Assembly (NCBI GenBank): GCA_022841345.1
Contig: JALHRR010000018.1
Span: forward strand, 28,040-92,039
DNA from: Saprospiraceae bacterium
GTDB lineage: Bacteria; Bacteroidota; Bacteroidia; Chitinophagales; Saprospiraceae
Length of the DNA stretch: 64,000 nucleotides
Direction of reading: 5' to 3'
This document shows, piece after piece, positions 55,561-63,725 of this stretch. Each line of letters begins with the position of its first letter. The first letter of the stretch is position 1. The translations under genes were made by a program, and so were the position numbers. The notes under the pieces were generated by a model that saw nothing but the letters and a program-made list of their open reading frames with translations, searched no databases and had not been told where the DNA came from.

Positions 55561-56568
55561 ATGAATATAAGAAGTAAGTTGATTTTTAATTTATTGCTTA
55601 TTCTTTTCTCAATAACAGCATATACTCAGGATAGTGTAGATTGTCCTTCTGGTCTTTACTTTGATGCAAAAGAATTGCTGCAACAAAGAGATACGTTCTC
55701 TGCTCAGGAAAAGCTGATCCAGCTTTTTTCGAAAACAAATTATGGCGATCTTAGTGTCCACTATAATCTATATGCAAATAATTCTGTCAAGTCTCATGAG
55801 CTCAATAGACTACTCAACATTTCCGCCATACAAAAAGGCTGTGATATTAAGTTTTTCAATACCTTATTGAAAAAAAGTAATTTCGATACCATCTCAATGG
55901 ACGCTGATTTATATCTGCTGAACAATGAAATATATGTTTCAAAATTAGATTCTTTTATGATCAAAGAATTGAAATGGATGGAAGATAGAGATCAGGCTAT
56001 CAGATTGATAGAGACAGAATCTCCGGAACTTGATAAACAAATGAAATATATAGATTCTACAAACATGCTCTTGCTTCATGGACTGATCAGGTATAATAAT
56101 TATCAATGGCCCGGCTACGATCAACTTGGATCTGATGGTTCTGAGTATTTGAAAACTATTTTACATCATTTTGATGTAGAAAATTTGAATGAAGTATTGC
56201 CCTATATTATTACTGCAATAAAGAATAATCAATTTTTCGACGCTGAAACAATCCTGTATCAGGTGGATAGAAACGTTGCAGGTAGCAACAAATTATTTTT
56301 GTATGATTCGGAAACCAAAAAGTTTAAAATTGTTGATGGCAATCTTTTATTACATCCTAAATTGGGAAATTACCAATATTATGGAGGTATAGATCTTTTT
56401 GATTCATTTTCAAAAAAGCTATACTTCTGGCCTGTGAATCCCAATCGGGATATGAATATTGTGGTATCATTCCTGCAAGACCTCTGCTTGCCTTTAAATA
56501 ACCCTGATAAATCTAATGTCATAACTATTGACCCTCAGGGCTTTATTGATATTGCATCAAAATATTGA
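55561..56568 (+). CDS. exported protein, distant DUF6624-like member
   Basis: 335 residues from the ATG at 55561, which begins a signal peptide (MNIRSKLIFNLLLILFSITA); the open frame extends back to 55450. The middle part, MEDRDQAIRLIET, then N-x-LLLHGLIRYNN, and the later VLPYIITAIKNNQFFDAETILYQVDR follow the DUF6624 plan (DRDQxxR, a His-containing line, then alpha-helical residues and a late Asp-Arg). The C-terminal GNYQYYGGIDLF..NRDMN..LCLPL resembles the YGTQ...R..GL.PL end of the family. First gene of a run of six exported proteins. Weak match; function unknown. Confidence 0.5.
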   Translation: MNIRSKLIFNLLLILFSITAYTQDSVDCPSGLYFDAKELLQQRDTFSAQEKLIQLFSKTNYGDLSVHYNLYANNSVKSHELNRLLNISAIQKGCDIKFFNTLLKKSNFDTISMDADLYLLNNEIYVSKLDSFMIKELKWMEDRDQAIRLIETESPELDKQMKYIDSTNMLLLHGLIRYNNYQWPGYDQLGSDGSEYLKTILHHFDVENLNEVLPYIITAIKNNQFFDAETILYQVDRNVAGSNKLFLYDSETKKFKIVDGNLLLHPKLGNYQYYGGIDLFDSFSKKLYFWPVNPNRDMNIVVSFLQDLCLPLNNPDKSNVITIDPQGFIDIASKY

Positions 56569-56646
56569 TACCAATAGTCATTAACAGACTTTTGGCTTGA
56601 GAAAATCTTCACGCTTGTATATGAGTTATATTTAAATTAAATATCA

Positions 56647-57465
56647 ATGAATTTAAAATTTAAAAATGCAATGGTTGTTCTACTGTCTATAGGGTTGCTA
56701 TGTTCTTGTAAAATAAAAGTTCCTCATAAAGATGACTCTTTATCAGAGAAGAGATATCTGCAATATTCAGAGAATCTCAAGAAATCATATGAGACCTCTG
56801 ATTTTTATCAAAGGGCTATTGCTCTTGCAAATCTGGATTATGATTCAAAAGTGGTGTACAAGTATCTTCGGAAAAGTATTCATCAACATGATTCAGTATG
56901 TGCTAAATTATACGAGTTTAGATACCAATCCGATAGCTTTAATTTCAGCACAAATCTTGTGAAACGTGATAAACCAAGATTTTTGGATATATGTGTAGAG
57001 TGTGAATCCAAGGTCAACTATCAAACATACCTGAAAGAGATGAAAATAAAGGAGTTGGCCTATGCAGAAAGACAGAAAAACAAGCAATTGGAATTAGATC
57101 AAAGCTTATTTGATTCAGAACTGATTGCCATTTTAGAAGAAGTACATCAGCGGGATCAGGCATACAGAGGAGATGATAAAAGAAATCCCGAAGCTCAGAG
57201 CCGGTATGATTCAATCAATCTTGAGATTATTGAAGATATTATTCATAAATATAACGGATATCCGTGTGTGGAGAAAGTGGGGTACGATAATGCTATGGTG
57301 CCATGGCTTGTCTTACATCACCAGAGCGATGTCAGGGTAAGACAAAAATATACTCCTGTTTTAGAAGATGCAGTCAGTAAGAATTGTATGAGCCAATCAC
57401 TTTTAGATGTCTACAATAGCAGAACGGAGGATTTTATATATTTTGAAAACAAGAAGAAAAATTAA
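56647..57465 (+). CDS. DUF6624-like lipoprotein, paralogue of the gene at 58473
   Basis: 272 residues with lipobox LLCSC (Cys21). The C-terminal half has QRDQAYR, then YDSINLEIIEDIIHKYNGYP, EKVGYDNAMVPWLVLHHQS and VRVRQKYTPVLEDA, the DUF6624 core. The N-terminal half aligns with the product at 58473 as well. Function unknown; the conserved DQxxR and HHQ residues suggest an active or binding site. It is followed with no gap by the next gene. Confidence 0.62.
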   Translation: MNLKFKNAMVVLLSIGLLCSCKIKVPHKDDSLSEKRYLQYSENLKKSYETSDFYQRAIALANLDYDSKVVYKYLRKSIHQHDSVCAKLYEFRYQSDSFNFSTNLVKRDKPRFLDICVECESKVNYQTYLKEMKIKELAYAERQKNKQLELDQSLFDSELIAILEEVHQRDQAYRGDDKRNPEAQSRYDSINLEIIEDIIHKYNGYPCVEKVGYDNAMVPWLVLHHQSDVRVRQKYTPVLEDAVSKNCMSQSLLDVYNSRTEDFIYFENKKKN

Positions 57466-58386
57466 ATGTGCAAAGCCAAATTTTCCGCTCGTCTCATTTG
57501 CATGTTAACTCTCCTTCTAAGTTCTCAACAGCTAACTGCACAAAACGATACCATCATATATATTAACATTTTGGATTCCTGCAGCAAATACATCATCCTT
57601 CCGGATGGCAAAATATCTATGCCAAATCAATGCGAATATGATATAAATTTTAAGGGGAATTTTAATAATGCTGGAAAGCACTATAAAGGGAGGGCAGTCT
57701 TTGAAAAAAGAAGAATATATGATTGTCCAACAATTGCAGGAGAAGAGATGTACCGGTTCTATGCTGAAAATACCGATATTGAAATATATAAACTGAGCAT
57801 TATCGACAAAGATTCTTTTCTGATTATCACAGGATTAAAATCAGGACCGGGAATTGATTGCCATTATATGGGAAGTGCCGTATTAGAGCGATCTGACAGA
57901 AAAGGCTGTTTTCAGCCGAATCCTTTTTATCGACCACTAGAGATATTTATAGAAAATTACAAACACAATGCTCATATTCAATTGGCGATGGATCAGCGTT
58001 TTGTAGAGGGCAATGTGAGTGTTGATTCCAGCAAAGTTTATATCAAAAATGGTCAATACGGCAAAACCCACAGAAGAAGTAACCCCGAAGATTTGGTGTC
58101 ACAAAAATATCGTTTTTATTTAGTCGACAAGGGCATTCATGGAGACCTGTTACAGCAAGCTGTTCCGGTAATTTTTGCCCCGGTTCCCTCTGTGTATATG
58201 CCTCTGGAAGATAGAAAAAAAGTGATAGAGAAATATCAATCACTTTTGGGAGAATCGGTTTATTTTATTAGTTGTGCCCGGTTCAATCCTGGTCGGGATT
58301 ATGTTAATACAACCTATGGGGAAGAAATTGAAGGGAATGTGTTGTCTTTTATGCTTTATTCTATGGGAGAATATCTTAAAGAGTAA
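57466..58386 (+). CDS. exported protein of unknown function
   Basis: 306 residues. It starts at the base after the stop of the preceding gene, so it is surely in the same operon. Signal peptide ending near QLTAQN. The mature part has several Cys (DSCSKYIIL, NQCEYDI, YDCPTIAGEE, IDCHYMG, KGCFQP) and aromatic strands, with no recognised domain. Sandwiched between two DUF6624-like lipoproteins. Confidence 0.65.
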   Translation: MCKAKFSARLICMLTLLLSSQQLTAQNDTIIYINILDSCSKYIILPDGKISMPNQCEYDINFKGNFNNAGKHYKGRAVFEKRRIYDCPTIAGEEMYRFYAENTDIEIYKLSIIDKDSFLIITGLKSGPGIDCHYMGSAVLERSDRKGCFQPNPFYRPLEIFIENYKHNAHIQLAMDQRFVEGNVSVDSSKVYIKNGQYGKTHRRSNPEDLVSQKYRFYLVDKGIHGDLLQQAVPVIFAPVPSVYMPLEDRKKVIEKYQSLLGESVYFISCARFNPGRDYVNTTYGEEIEGNVLSFMLYSMGEYLKE

Positions 58387-58472
58387 GGGATGAGGAAACA
58401 TGCTTTATCTTTCTTGTAAGCAATCAGTGATTGTATAATAACCATAAAAGTGGAGCAATAATAGTAGAAGCA

Positions 58473-59273
58473 ATGAAAAATATACTTATTATAATTCTGG
58501 GTATGTTATTACAAATCTCATGTATCGATCGGCAACCGTACTATCCTGAGCAGCAACCTGACATGCCTGATGAGATATATTCTATGTGCATTAGTAAACT
58601 AAAAAATGCATATGAAAAAGAAAGTTATTACAGTATTGCCTTTTATGTAGCCAGCCTGAAAGGTTCACACGAAGTAGTTGCAGCTAACCTTGAGAAAGCT
58701 TTTAATACAGATTCTTCTTTCTGCAATGCCATTTACGATCTGCAAAATACAGCAGACGAAGGATTTTTCCAGTCATTGTATCGATATGACACCCTTCTAT
58801 TCAAAAGTTTTCTGACAAAGTGTGATGAAAGAAAAAATCAGACAACTTATGCAGATTACAAAATTGCCTATCAAAGCAGAACGGAAGAAATAAAGAGACA
58901 ACAACCCCAAATTGATCCTAATAAGGTGAACTATCCTTTAATAGCTGAGCTTACCAGGATCAGAAGCGATGATCAGGATCTTAGAATGAAGTTAAATGGT
59001 ATGAATTTAAAAGAGGAGGATATGCTGAAATGGCAAAAATCTCAGGATAGCCTGGATAGCGTTAACCTGGAAAAAATAAAGTCAATTTTACATGAGTATG
59101 GTTATCCCAAACCCGAATCTGTTGGATATGAGCTTTCCAAAGTTCCATTCTTTGTAATACATCATCAGTCCTCTCTTGAGGTCAGAGCAAAATACCGGCC
59201 AATTCTTGAAGAGAATTGCGATGGGGCACTAATGGTGGTGTTTGACAAACGTACAGCTTCACTTTATAAATAG
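58473..59273 (+). CDS. DUF6624-like lipoprotein, paralogue of the gene at 56647
   Basis: 266 residues from the ATG at 58473 (MKNILIIILGMLLQISC, lipobox with Cys17); the frame opens earlier at 58431. The C-terminal core has DDQDLRMKL, then DSLDSVNLEKIKSILHEYGYP, ESVGYELSKVPFFVIHHQS and VRAKYRPILEEN, very close to the protein at 56647. The N-terminal halves also match (SYYSIAFYVASL with DFYQRAIALANL). The pair probably arose by duplication around the unknown gene between them. Confidence 0.62.
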   Translation: MKNILIIILGMLLQISCIDRQPYYPEQQPDMPDEIYSMCISKLKNAYEKESYYSIAFYVASLKGSHEVVAANLEKAFNTDSSFCNAIYDLQNTADEGFFQSLYRYDTLLFKSFLTKCDERKNQTTYADYKIAYQSRTEEIKRQQPQIDPNKVNYPLIAELTRIRSDDQDLRMKLNGMNLKEEDMLKWQKSQDSLDSVNLEKIKSILHEYGYPKPESVGYELSKVPFFVIHHQSSLEVRAKYRPILEENCDGALMVVFDKRTASLYK

Positions 59274-59280
59274 CACTACT

Positions 59281-59880
59281 TTGAAATTTACCATTTTGTT
59301 GATTTCCTTTCTTACCATTCACCTCAGTTGTATTGCTCAGGAGGAATATACCATAAAAGATCAATTTCATAAATGTCTGGAGGGAACAGAAAAGATAATC
59401 TTCACATATGAAGATGGAAGAAAAGGATATAGTCATAGTGTTAAGTCGGACTGCATCATCGGCAGCAAATTGCCCGATATCAGCATGCCAGACCTTCAGA
59501 GGGAGAAATTGAATTTACAAGATTTAAAAGGTGAAATATCGGTTCTACACTTTTGGTTCTTGCAATGCAAACCCTGTTTGGAGGAAATTCCGGAGCTGAA
59601 CAAGTTGCGGGAAAGCTTTGCACATACAGATATCAATTTTCTGGCTTTCAGCAAAGATTCTGCAGAAGCAGTTTTGAAGTTCTTAGATATGAAAGAATTC
59701 AATTTCAGACTTATTCCTGAGTGTGAAGAATTTATCAATTCAGAATTGAAATTTTTCCATGGTTACCCATCAACTTTAGTAACTGACAGAAATAATAAGG
59801 TCTTGAAAATGTATGGCAAATTAACGGATAAGGACATGCAGGATCTGACTAATTTATTGGCAGAGGCTTATACGAAGTGA
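59281..59880 (+). CDS. exported TlpA-like thioredoxin-fold protein
   Basis: 199 residues if translation starts at the TTG at 59281, which immediately begins a signal peptide (LKFTILLISFLTIHLSC IAQ) and lies 7 bases after the preceding stop; an earlier TTG at 59242 would overlap that gene and lengthen the signal. The thioredoxin-like domain has the redox-active pair Cys96-Lys-Pro-Cys99 (FLQCKPCLEEIPELN) and the cis-Pro loop GYPSTLV. It is a TlpA/ResA-like periplasmic thiol oxidoreductase or AhpC/TSA-family protein. In an operon with DUF6624-like genes. Confidence 0.8.
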   Translation: MKFTILLISFLTIHLSCIAQEEYTIKDQFHKCLEGTEKIIFTYEDGRKGYSHSVKSDCIIGSKLPDISMPDLQREKLNLQDLKGEISVLHFWFLQCKPCLEEIPELNKLRESFAHTDINFLAFSKDSAEAVLKFLDMKEFNFRLIPECEEFINSELKFFHGYPSTLVTDRNNKVLKMYGKLTDKDMQDLTNLLAEAYTK

Positions 59881-59929
59881 GATTACTTCATTGTTGATAA
59901 ATGGAATAAAAAATTGAATACTGCAAAAT

Positions 59930-60523
59930 ATGAAAAGTAGAATAGTTAAGATAATAGCTGTTGTATCTATATTATGTATTGTTGTCTTTTTCTCCCTAAT
60001 CCAAGCGGGTATAATAACCAGAGCTGGAAAAATCGATATGATGGATATTGATTGCACTACTAAAGACTCTCTGTTACAAATTGTGTATGAAAAGGGATTT
60101 ATTGAAAGACAGAAAGACATAAGTTTAAAGGAATTGGTTGAACTGGATTACTATAATGCCAGCGTAGTAATTAGCATTTTGGAGAAATGTGGTGTACCGG
60201 CAAAAGATGAATTGAGTTCCAGGCAGTTTGCTGGAATGTTTATGGCATTACAGCATATACCTGAAAAGTCAATCCATTTAAAGTATCTGTATGCTGTGGA
60301 TCAAATGTTTAATGATGGTAGCTTAAATATTGAGATGTATGTTTTGTATAAAGACCGGGTATTAATGTATCAGAATTTACCGCAAATGTATGGTACACAA
60401 GTAAAGGGAGGCAAAATGTATAAAGTAGATAATATAGACAGCGTAAAGATTCGGAGAAATGAATTAGGCTTGCGCCCTCTTGAAGGATATTTGAAGGATT
60501 TTGGAATTGAACTGGAGAATTAA
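59930..60523 (+). CDS. membrane-anchored DUF6624-like protein
   Basis: 197 residues. An N-terminal membrane anchor (IVKIIAVVSILCIVVFFSLI) and no cleavage site. The C-terminal half shows DUF6624 features most clearly: ALQHIPEKSIHLKYL, VLYKDRVLMYQNLPQMYGTQ and RRNELGLRPLEGYLKDFGI. The DRxxxxxxxxQMYGTQ..R..GL.PL pattern is the C-terminal signature of the family. Last gene of the run that starts at 55561. Confidence 0.65.
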   Translation: MKSRIVKIIAVVSILCIVVFFSLIQAGIITRAGKIDMMDIDCTTKDSLLQIVYEKGFIERQKDISLKELVELDYYNASVVISILEKCGVPAKDELSSRQFAGMFMALQHIPEKSIHLKYLYAVDQMFNDGSLNIEMYVLYKDRVLMYQNLPQMYGTQVKGGKMYKVDNIDSVKIRRNELGLRPLEGYLKDFGIELEN

Positions 60524-60609
60524 CTTAGACAAATCCACTTAGGCAAGATGTGCTTTCAAGGCCCACCGCTTTTTGATGTCCGAAAATAAAATCCACTTAA
60601 ACCAAGCGT

Positions 60610-60621
60610 ACGTATTTACGT
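60610..60621 (+). promoter_or_regulatory. operator candidate of yefM-yoeB
   Basis: ACGTA-TT-TACGT is a perfect inverted repeat just upstream of the -7 box, and CGTACG (60607-60612) overlaps it. YefM-type antitoxins bind short palindromes of this sort to repress their own operon. Confidence 0.5.
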
Positions 60622-60631
60622 TATTATTTTA

Positions 60632-60639
60632 TAATTTTG
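60632..60639 (+). promoter_or_regulatory. -7 element (TAATTTTG) of yefM-yoeB
   Basis: Exact TAnnTTTG match only 5 bases ahead of the ATG at 60644, so the transcript would have a very short or absent leader. Confidence 0.55.
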
Positions 60640-60643
60640 CGAC

Positions 60644-60895
60644 ATGAAAGTAATCAATTATACGGACCTGAGATTAAACCTTAAGAAGTGGCTGGACTCA
60701 GTGGTGGATGATGTTGATGAGTTGATAGTCAGGAGAAAAGATCAAAAGGATTTAGTCATTATTTCATTAGAAGAATACAATTCTTTAAAAGAAACAAACT
60801 ACCTGCTTTCAGGTAAGAATCGCAAAATATTATTGAAATCAATCGAAGAGGCCAAAACCGGAAAGAAGGAATATAAAAAGCTGAGCGATCAATGA
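60644..60895 (+). CDS. yefM: YefM/Phd-family antitoxin
   Basis: 83 residues. The N-terminal MKVINYTDLRLNLKKWLDSV and the IVRRKDQKDLVIISLEEYNSL strand-helix are the Phd/YefM fold that binds DNA; the C-terminal Lys/Glu-rich tail (SIEEAKTGKKEY) wraps the toxin. The last four bases overlap the toxin start (ATGA at 60892). Confidence 0.9.
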   Translation: MKVINYTDLRLNLKKWLDSVVDDVDELIVRRKDQKDLVIISLEEYNSLKETNYLLSGKNRKILLKSIEEAKTGKKEYKKLSDQ

Positions 60896-61146
60896 AAATT
60901 GCCTGGTCAGCAACAGCCTGGAAAGATTATTTGTATTGGCAAAAGATGGACAGAAAGAAACTTGATAGAATAAATATCCTGATCAAAGACGCTTTGAGGG
61001 ATCCCTTTGAAGGTATCGGAAATCCTGAGCCACTGAAACATGAATTACAAGGTTTTTGGTCACGGAGAATAGACAGGGAACACCGATTAGTCTATTCATA
61101 TTCAGAAAAAGAATTACTGATAGTAGCATGCAGGTTTCACTATTGA
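60892..61146 (+). CDS. yoeB: YoeB-family mRNA interferase toxin
   Basis: 84 residues, exactly the family length. Core WSATAWKDYLYWQKMD, IGNPEPLKHELQGFWSRRID, EHRLVYSY and the terminal CRFHY; the catalytic His83-Tyr84 pair ends the protein, and the Glu and Arg residues of the active site are in KHELQG and HRLVY. YoeB cleaves mRNA at the ribosomal A site. Coupled to yefM by an ATGA overlap. Confidence 0.92.
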   Translation: MKIAWSATAWKDYLYWQKMDRKKLDRINILIKDALRDPFEGIGNPEPLKHELQGFWSRRIDREHRLVYSYSEKELLIVACRFHY

Positions 61147-61456
61147 AATGCTGAGGCTCTCACGGTTATCAGGAAAAGTTTCATCAAATCAACAGCCTCT
61201 TAGTCAAATCATAGTCTTTTTCCCGGCACTTGGGATTGGGAATACTTGACGGATATTTTACACTTTGACAATCATTGGTTTTACACTTTGACACGAAATT
61301 GTTCTACAGATTGACATGATTTTATTTTACACTTTGTTAGGATAGTTTATAAAAGGCCCGGGCTGACTTTGAGATAAAGTAATCCCACGATTCTATGAAC
61401 CATCTTTTCAACAAATAACGTTATTAACCTACATTTACATTTCAAATTAAATTGCC
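61147..61456. repeat. intergenic with four 23-bp-phased iterons
   Basis: No gene. TTTTACACTTTGACA at 61256-61270 and 61279-61293, TTCTACAGATTGACA at 61302-61316 and TTTTACACTTTG at 61325-61336. The starts are exactly 23 bases apart. They may be operator sites, or multiple terminal repeats like those at the ends of IS21-type elements, although no transposase is present. Confidence 0.7.
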
Positions 61457-61672
61457 TTGGAAACGATCATCATTCAATCTGCAGACAATGCTGCGATAGC
61501 CAAAATCAAAGCTTTTCTCAAAGAAATTGAAGTCTCTTATGAAACGCAGTCGTTTGAGGATGAACAGAGTCCCTATGATCCCGATTTTGTTCAAATGGTT
61601 TTAGATGCCAGCAAGGAAGAAGGTGGTAAAGAGATTGACCCAAAGAACTTATGGGAAAGTTTAAAATCATAG
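61457..61672 (+). CDS. small antitoxin-like protein without a toxin partner
   Basis: 71 residues from a TTG (METIIIQSADNAAIAKIKAF). It resembles the short Bacteroidota antitoxin-type proteins (DUF2683-like) usually followed by a RelE/YafQ toxin; acidic C-terminal half (EEGGKEIDPKNLWESLKS). The following 200 bases are a hairpin array without an ORF, so the partner is missing. Moderate confidence that it is expressed. Confidence 0.55.
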   Translation: METIIIQSADNAAIAKIKAFLKEIEVSYETQSFEDEQSPYDPDFVQMVLDASKEEGGKEIDPKNLWESLKS

Positions 61673-61881
61673 TAAAACAAACACCCCACACACTCACACC
61701 CTCAACCCAACCGCGGGCTCCGCTCGCACATCACCTTTGGTCTATTGAGGCGTAGCCGAAAATAGACCAAAGACATCACTTTTTCGCGGCTTGTCCCGCG
61801 AAAAAACATCACCTTTCCAGCCGTAGGCGCAGAAAGACATCACCTATCCAGACCGAAGCTACGGAAATACAACTCCACACC
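61673..61881. repeat. modular hairpin array with GACATCACC linkers
   Basis: Stems TTTGGTCTATT/AATAGACCAAA (61736-61746 with 61761-61771; the loop holds an inner GGC/GCC), TTTTTCGCGG/CCGCGAAAAA (61780-61789 with 61796-61805) and TTTC..GCC/GGC..GAAA (about 61814-61835) are separated by ACATCACC, GACATCAC, ACATCACC and GACATCACC. The array lies between the antitoxin-like gene and the stop of rsgA. Confidence 0.75.
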
Positions 61882-62829
61882 TCACATATCCAGCCGCTCC
61901 CAATAATTCTGATCCTCAATCTCGTCCAGAATCTGTAGGTAATTCTGATACCTCAACTCACTGATGGTGTAATTTTCAATAGCCTTCTTAACAGCACATC
62001 CCGGCTCATTCCGGTGCGTACAATTGGCAAATTTGCAATCTTCAGAAGCTCTGAAAAACTCTTTGAAATTGTGCGCCACATCCATCACCTCCATATTGTT
62101 GAAAGAGAGCGTTTTGATTCCCGGAGTATCGATGATATATCCACCGAAATCGAGCGGATGCATCTCCGCAAATGTGGTAGTATGCTGCCCTTTGCCTGAA
62201 TAATCAGAAATTTCCTGAGTCTTAATTACCAGTCCTTTACTGAGAACATTGAGCAGGGAAGATTTTCCTACACCCGATTGACCACTGATGAGGGAAATTT
62301 TATCTTTTAGTTTTTCCCGCATTAAGTCAAGATTATGCCCATTCGCAGCAGAGACCAACAGCGTTTCATACCCGATTTTATTATAAATGTATTCCAGCGC
62401 AGCGTAAGTCTCCAGCTCTTCTTCTCCATAAAGATCAGATTTGTTGAATACAATAATCGCTGGAATATCTCGGGGCTCAGTCATCAGAAGGAAGCGATCA
62501 ATAAATCCCGGCTTAAGGTCCGGGTCCAGAATAGTCACTACAAGTATGGCCTGATCCACATTACTTGCCAGCAAATGTAAGTCATGCTTTTTGCGGGGAG
62601 ATTGACGGGCTACATAATTTCTTCTTGGGAAAATGTCGCGGATTATATATTCACCCTTGGTCTCTTCGACCTGTACCTCATCTCCGACAGCAACAGGATT
62701 AGTAATTTTCTTACCTTCCAATCTGAATTTTCCTCCGATGCGGGACTCCACTATATCTCCGTTTTCCAGCCTCACGATATACCAACTCCCGGTAGATTTG
62801 ATGACTATGCCATTGCTTTTGTTGCTCAT
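61882..62829 (-). CDS. rsgA: ribosome small-subunit-dependent GTPase A
   Basis: 315 residues. It helps late maturation of the 30S subunit. N-terminal OB-fold, then the circularly permuted GTPase order: G4 (FNKSDLY), G5 (SAANG), G1 (GQSGVGKSSLLN), G3 (DTPGI), and a C-terminal zinc site CKFANCTHRNEPGC. Length and motif order are normal. The ATG overlaps the stop of the upstream pcrB gene by one base (TGATG), so translation is coupled. Confidence 0.96.
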   Translation of the reverse strand: MSNKSNGIVIKSTGSWYIVRLENGDIVESRIGGKFRLEGKKITNPVAVGDEVQVEETKGEYIIRDIFPRRNYVARQSPRKKHDLHLLASNVDQAILVVTILDPDLKPGFIDRFLLMTEPRDIPAIIVFNKSDLYGEEELETYAALEYIYNKIGYETLLVSAANGHNLDLMREKLKDKISLISGQSGVGKSSLLNVLSKGLVIKTQEISDYSGKGQHTTTFAEMHPLDFGGYIIDTPGIKTLSFNNMEVMDVAHNFKEFFRASEDCKFANCTHRNEPGCAVKKAIENYTISELRYQNYLQILDEIEDQNYWERLDM

Positions 62830-63583
62830 CAGGAGAAACTTAGGTTTAATTCACGAACGACGGCAGACATTTCAGAGATGAGTCCGGGTTCGGATTCGAT
62901 GGCATTTCCCACGACGACTATATCAGCGCCCGCCATTAGTTTGTTTTGCAGGGTTTTAGCTTCACGGATTCCCCCTCCAATAATGAGTGGAACCTGCACA
63001 TTTTCTGAGACCGCACTGATCATCTGATCCGAAATCGGATGCCGTGCACCGCTACCTGCATCCATGTACAATGTACTCAATCCCAGCATTTCTCCGGCCA
63101 TGGCCGTGCATACAGCGATATCGGATTTGTTGGCAGGAATGGGAAGGGTATGACTAACGTAAGAAGCTGTCGTAAAAGATCCGCCATCTACAAGCATATA
63201 GCCCGTTGAAATGATCTCAAGAGGACTATTTTTCAGCATGGGAGCTGCCAAAACATGCTGTCCAATAAGCAATTCAGGATTTCTTCCACTGATCAATGAA
63301 AGGAATAAAATGGCGTCAGCATATTCGCTGATTTGGTATGTACTCCCGGGAAATAGAATGATTGGAATAGAGCAGGAAGACTTGAGGGTTCGAAGACAAT
63401 GATCCATGCGATCATGCATCACCAAACTACCACCCACAAAAAAGTAATCCACCTTATGCACCAGTGCCATTTCGATGATTCTGTCCAGATGTCTCAATCT
63501 CAGTTCGTCTGGATCGACCAGAACGGCAAGTGATTTTTTCCGGAATTCTTAGCATGTACCCATTCCTGATAGATGGATCTCAT
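62829..63583 (-). CDS. PcrB/GGGP synthase-family protein, apparent frameshift in an A-run
   Basis: Geranylgeranylglyceryl/heptaprenylglyceryl phosphate synthase family, TIM barrel; it joins a polyprenyl diphosphate to glycerol-1-phosphate. The frame from 62829 holds VDYFFVGGSLV, LFPGSTYQIS, STGYMLVDGGS, YMDAGSGARHPIS, IIGGGIREA and AGADIVVVGNAIE, but begins in mid-domain. Upstream of RHLDRIIEMA it reads KKSLAVLVDPDELRL, the expected N-terminal strand, and the start MRSIYQEWVHAKNSG (ATG at 63583) lies in another frame. The switch is at the six A of the minus strand (63534-63539); one more base would restore the gene. Sequencing error or real disruption cannot be separated here. Confidence 0.82.
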
Positions 63584-63708
63584 TTTTTTTATTTCAAATA
63601 TACGTGGAAAATTGAAAGCAGAAACCAAAAGTTGGGCTTTGATATGATTCCTATTACACTTGACTACCTCGTTAAGAGTAATTTTATTTTCATGAAACAA
63701 AGGGAAAT

Positions 63709-63716
63709 TACATTTG
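63709..63716 (+). promoter_or_regulatory. possible -7 element (TACATTTG)
   Basis: Exact TAnnTTTG match pointing rightwards into 63726-64000, which has no recognisable ORF. No -33 found; may be chance. Confidence 0.3.
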
Positions 63717-63725
63717 TAAACTAAT

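Noticed and set aside
61736..61844. Possible CRISPR array (ACATCACC repeats with ~30-base spacers)
   Set aside because: The repeat is only 8-9 bases, the spacers are each self-complementary, and there are no cas genes; better described as linked hairpins.
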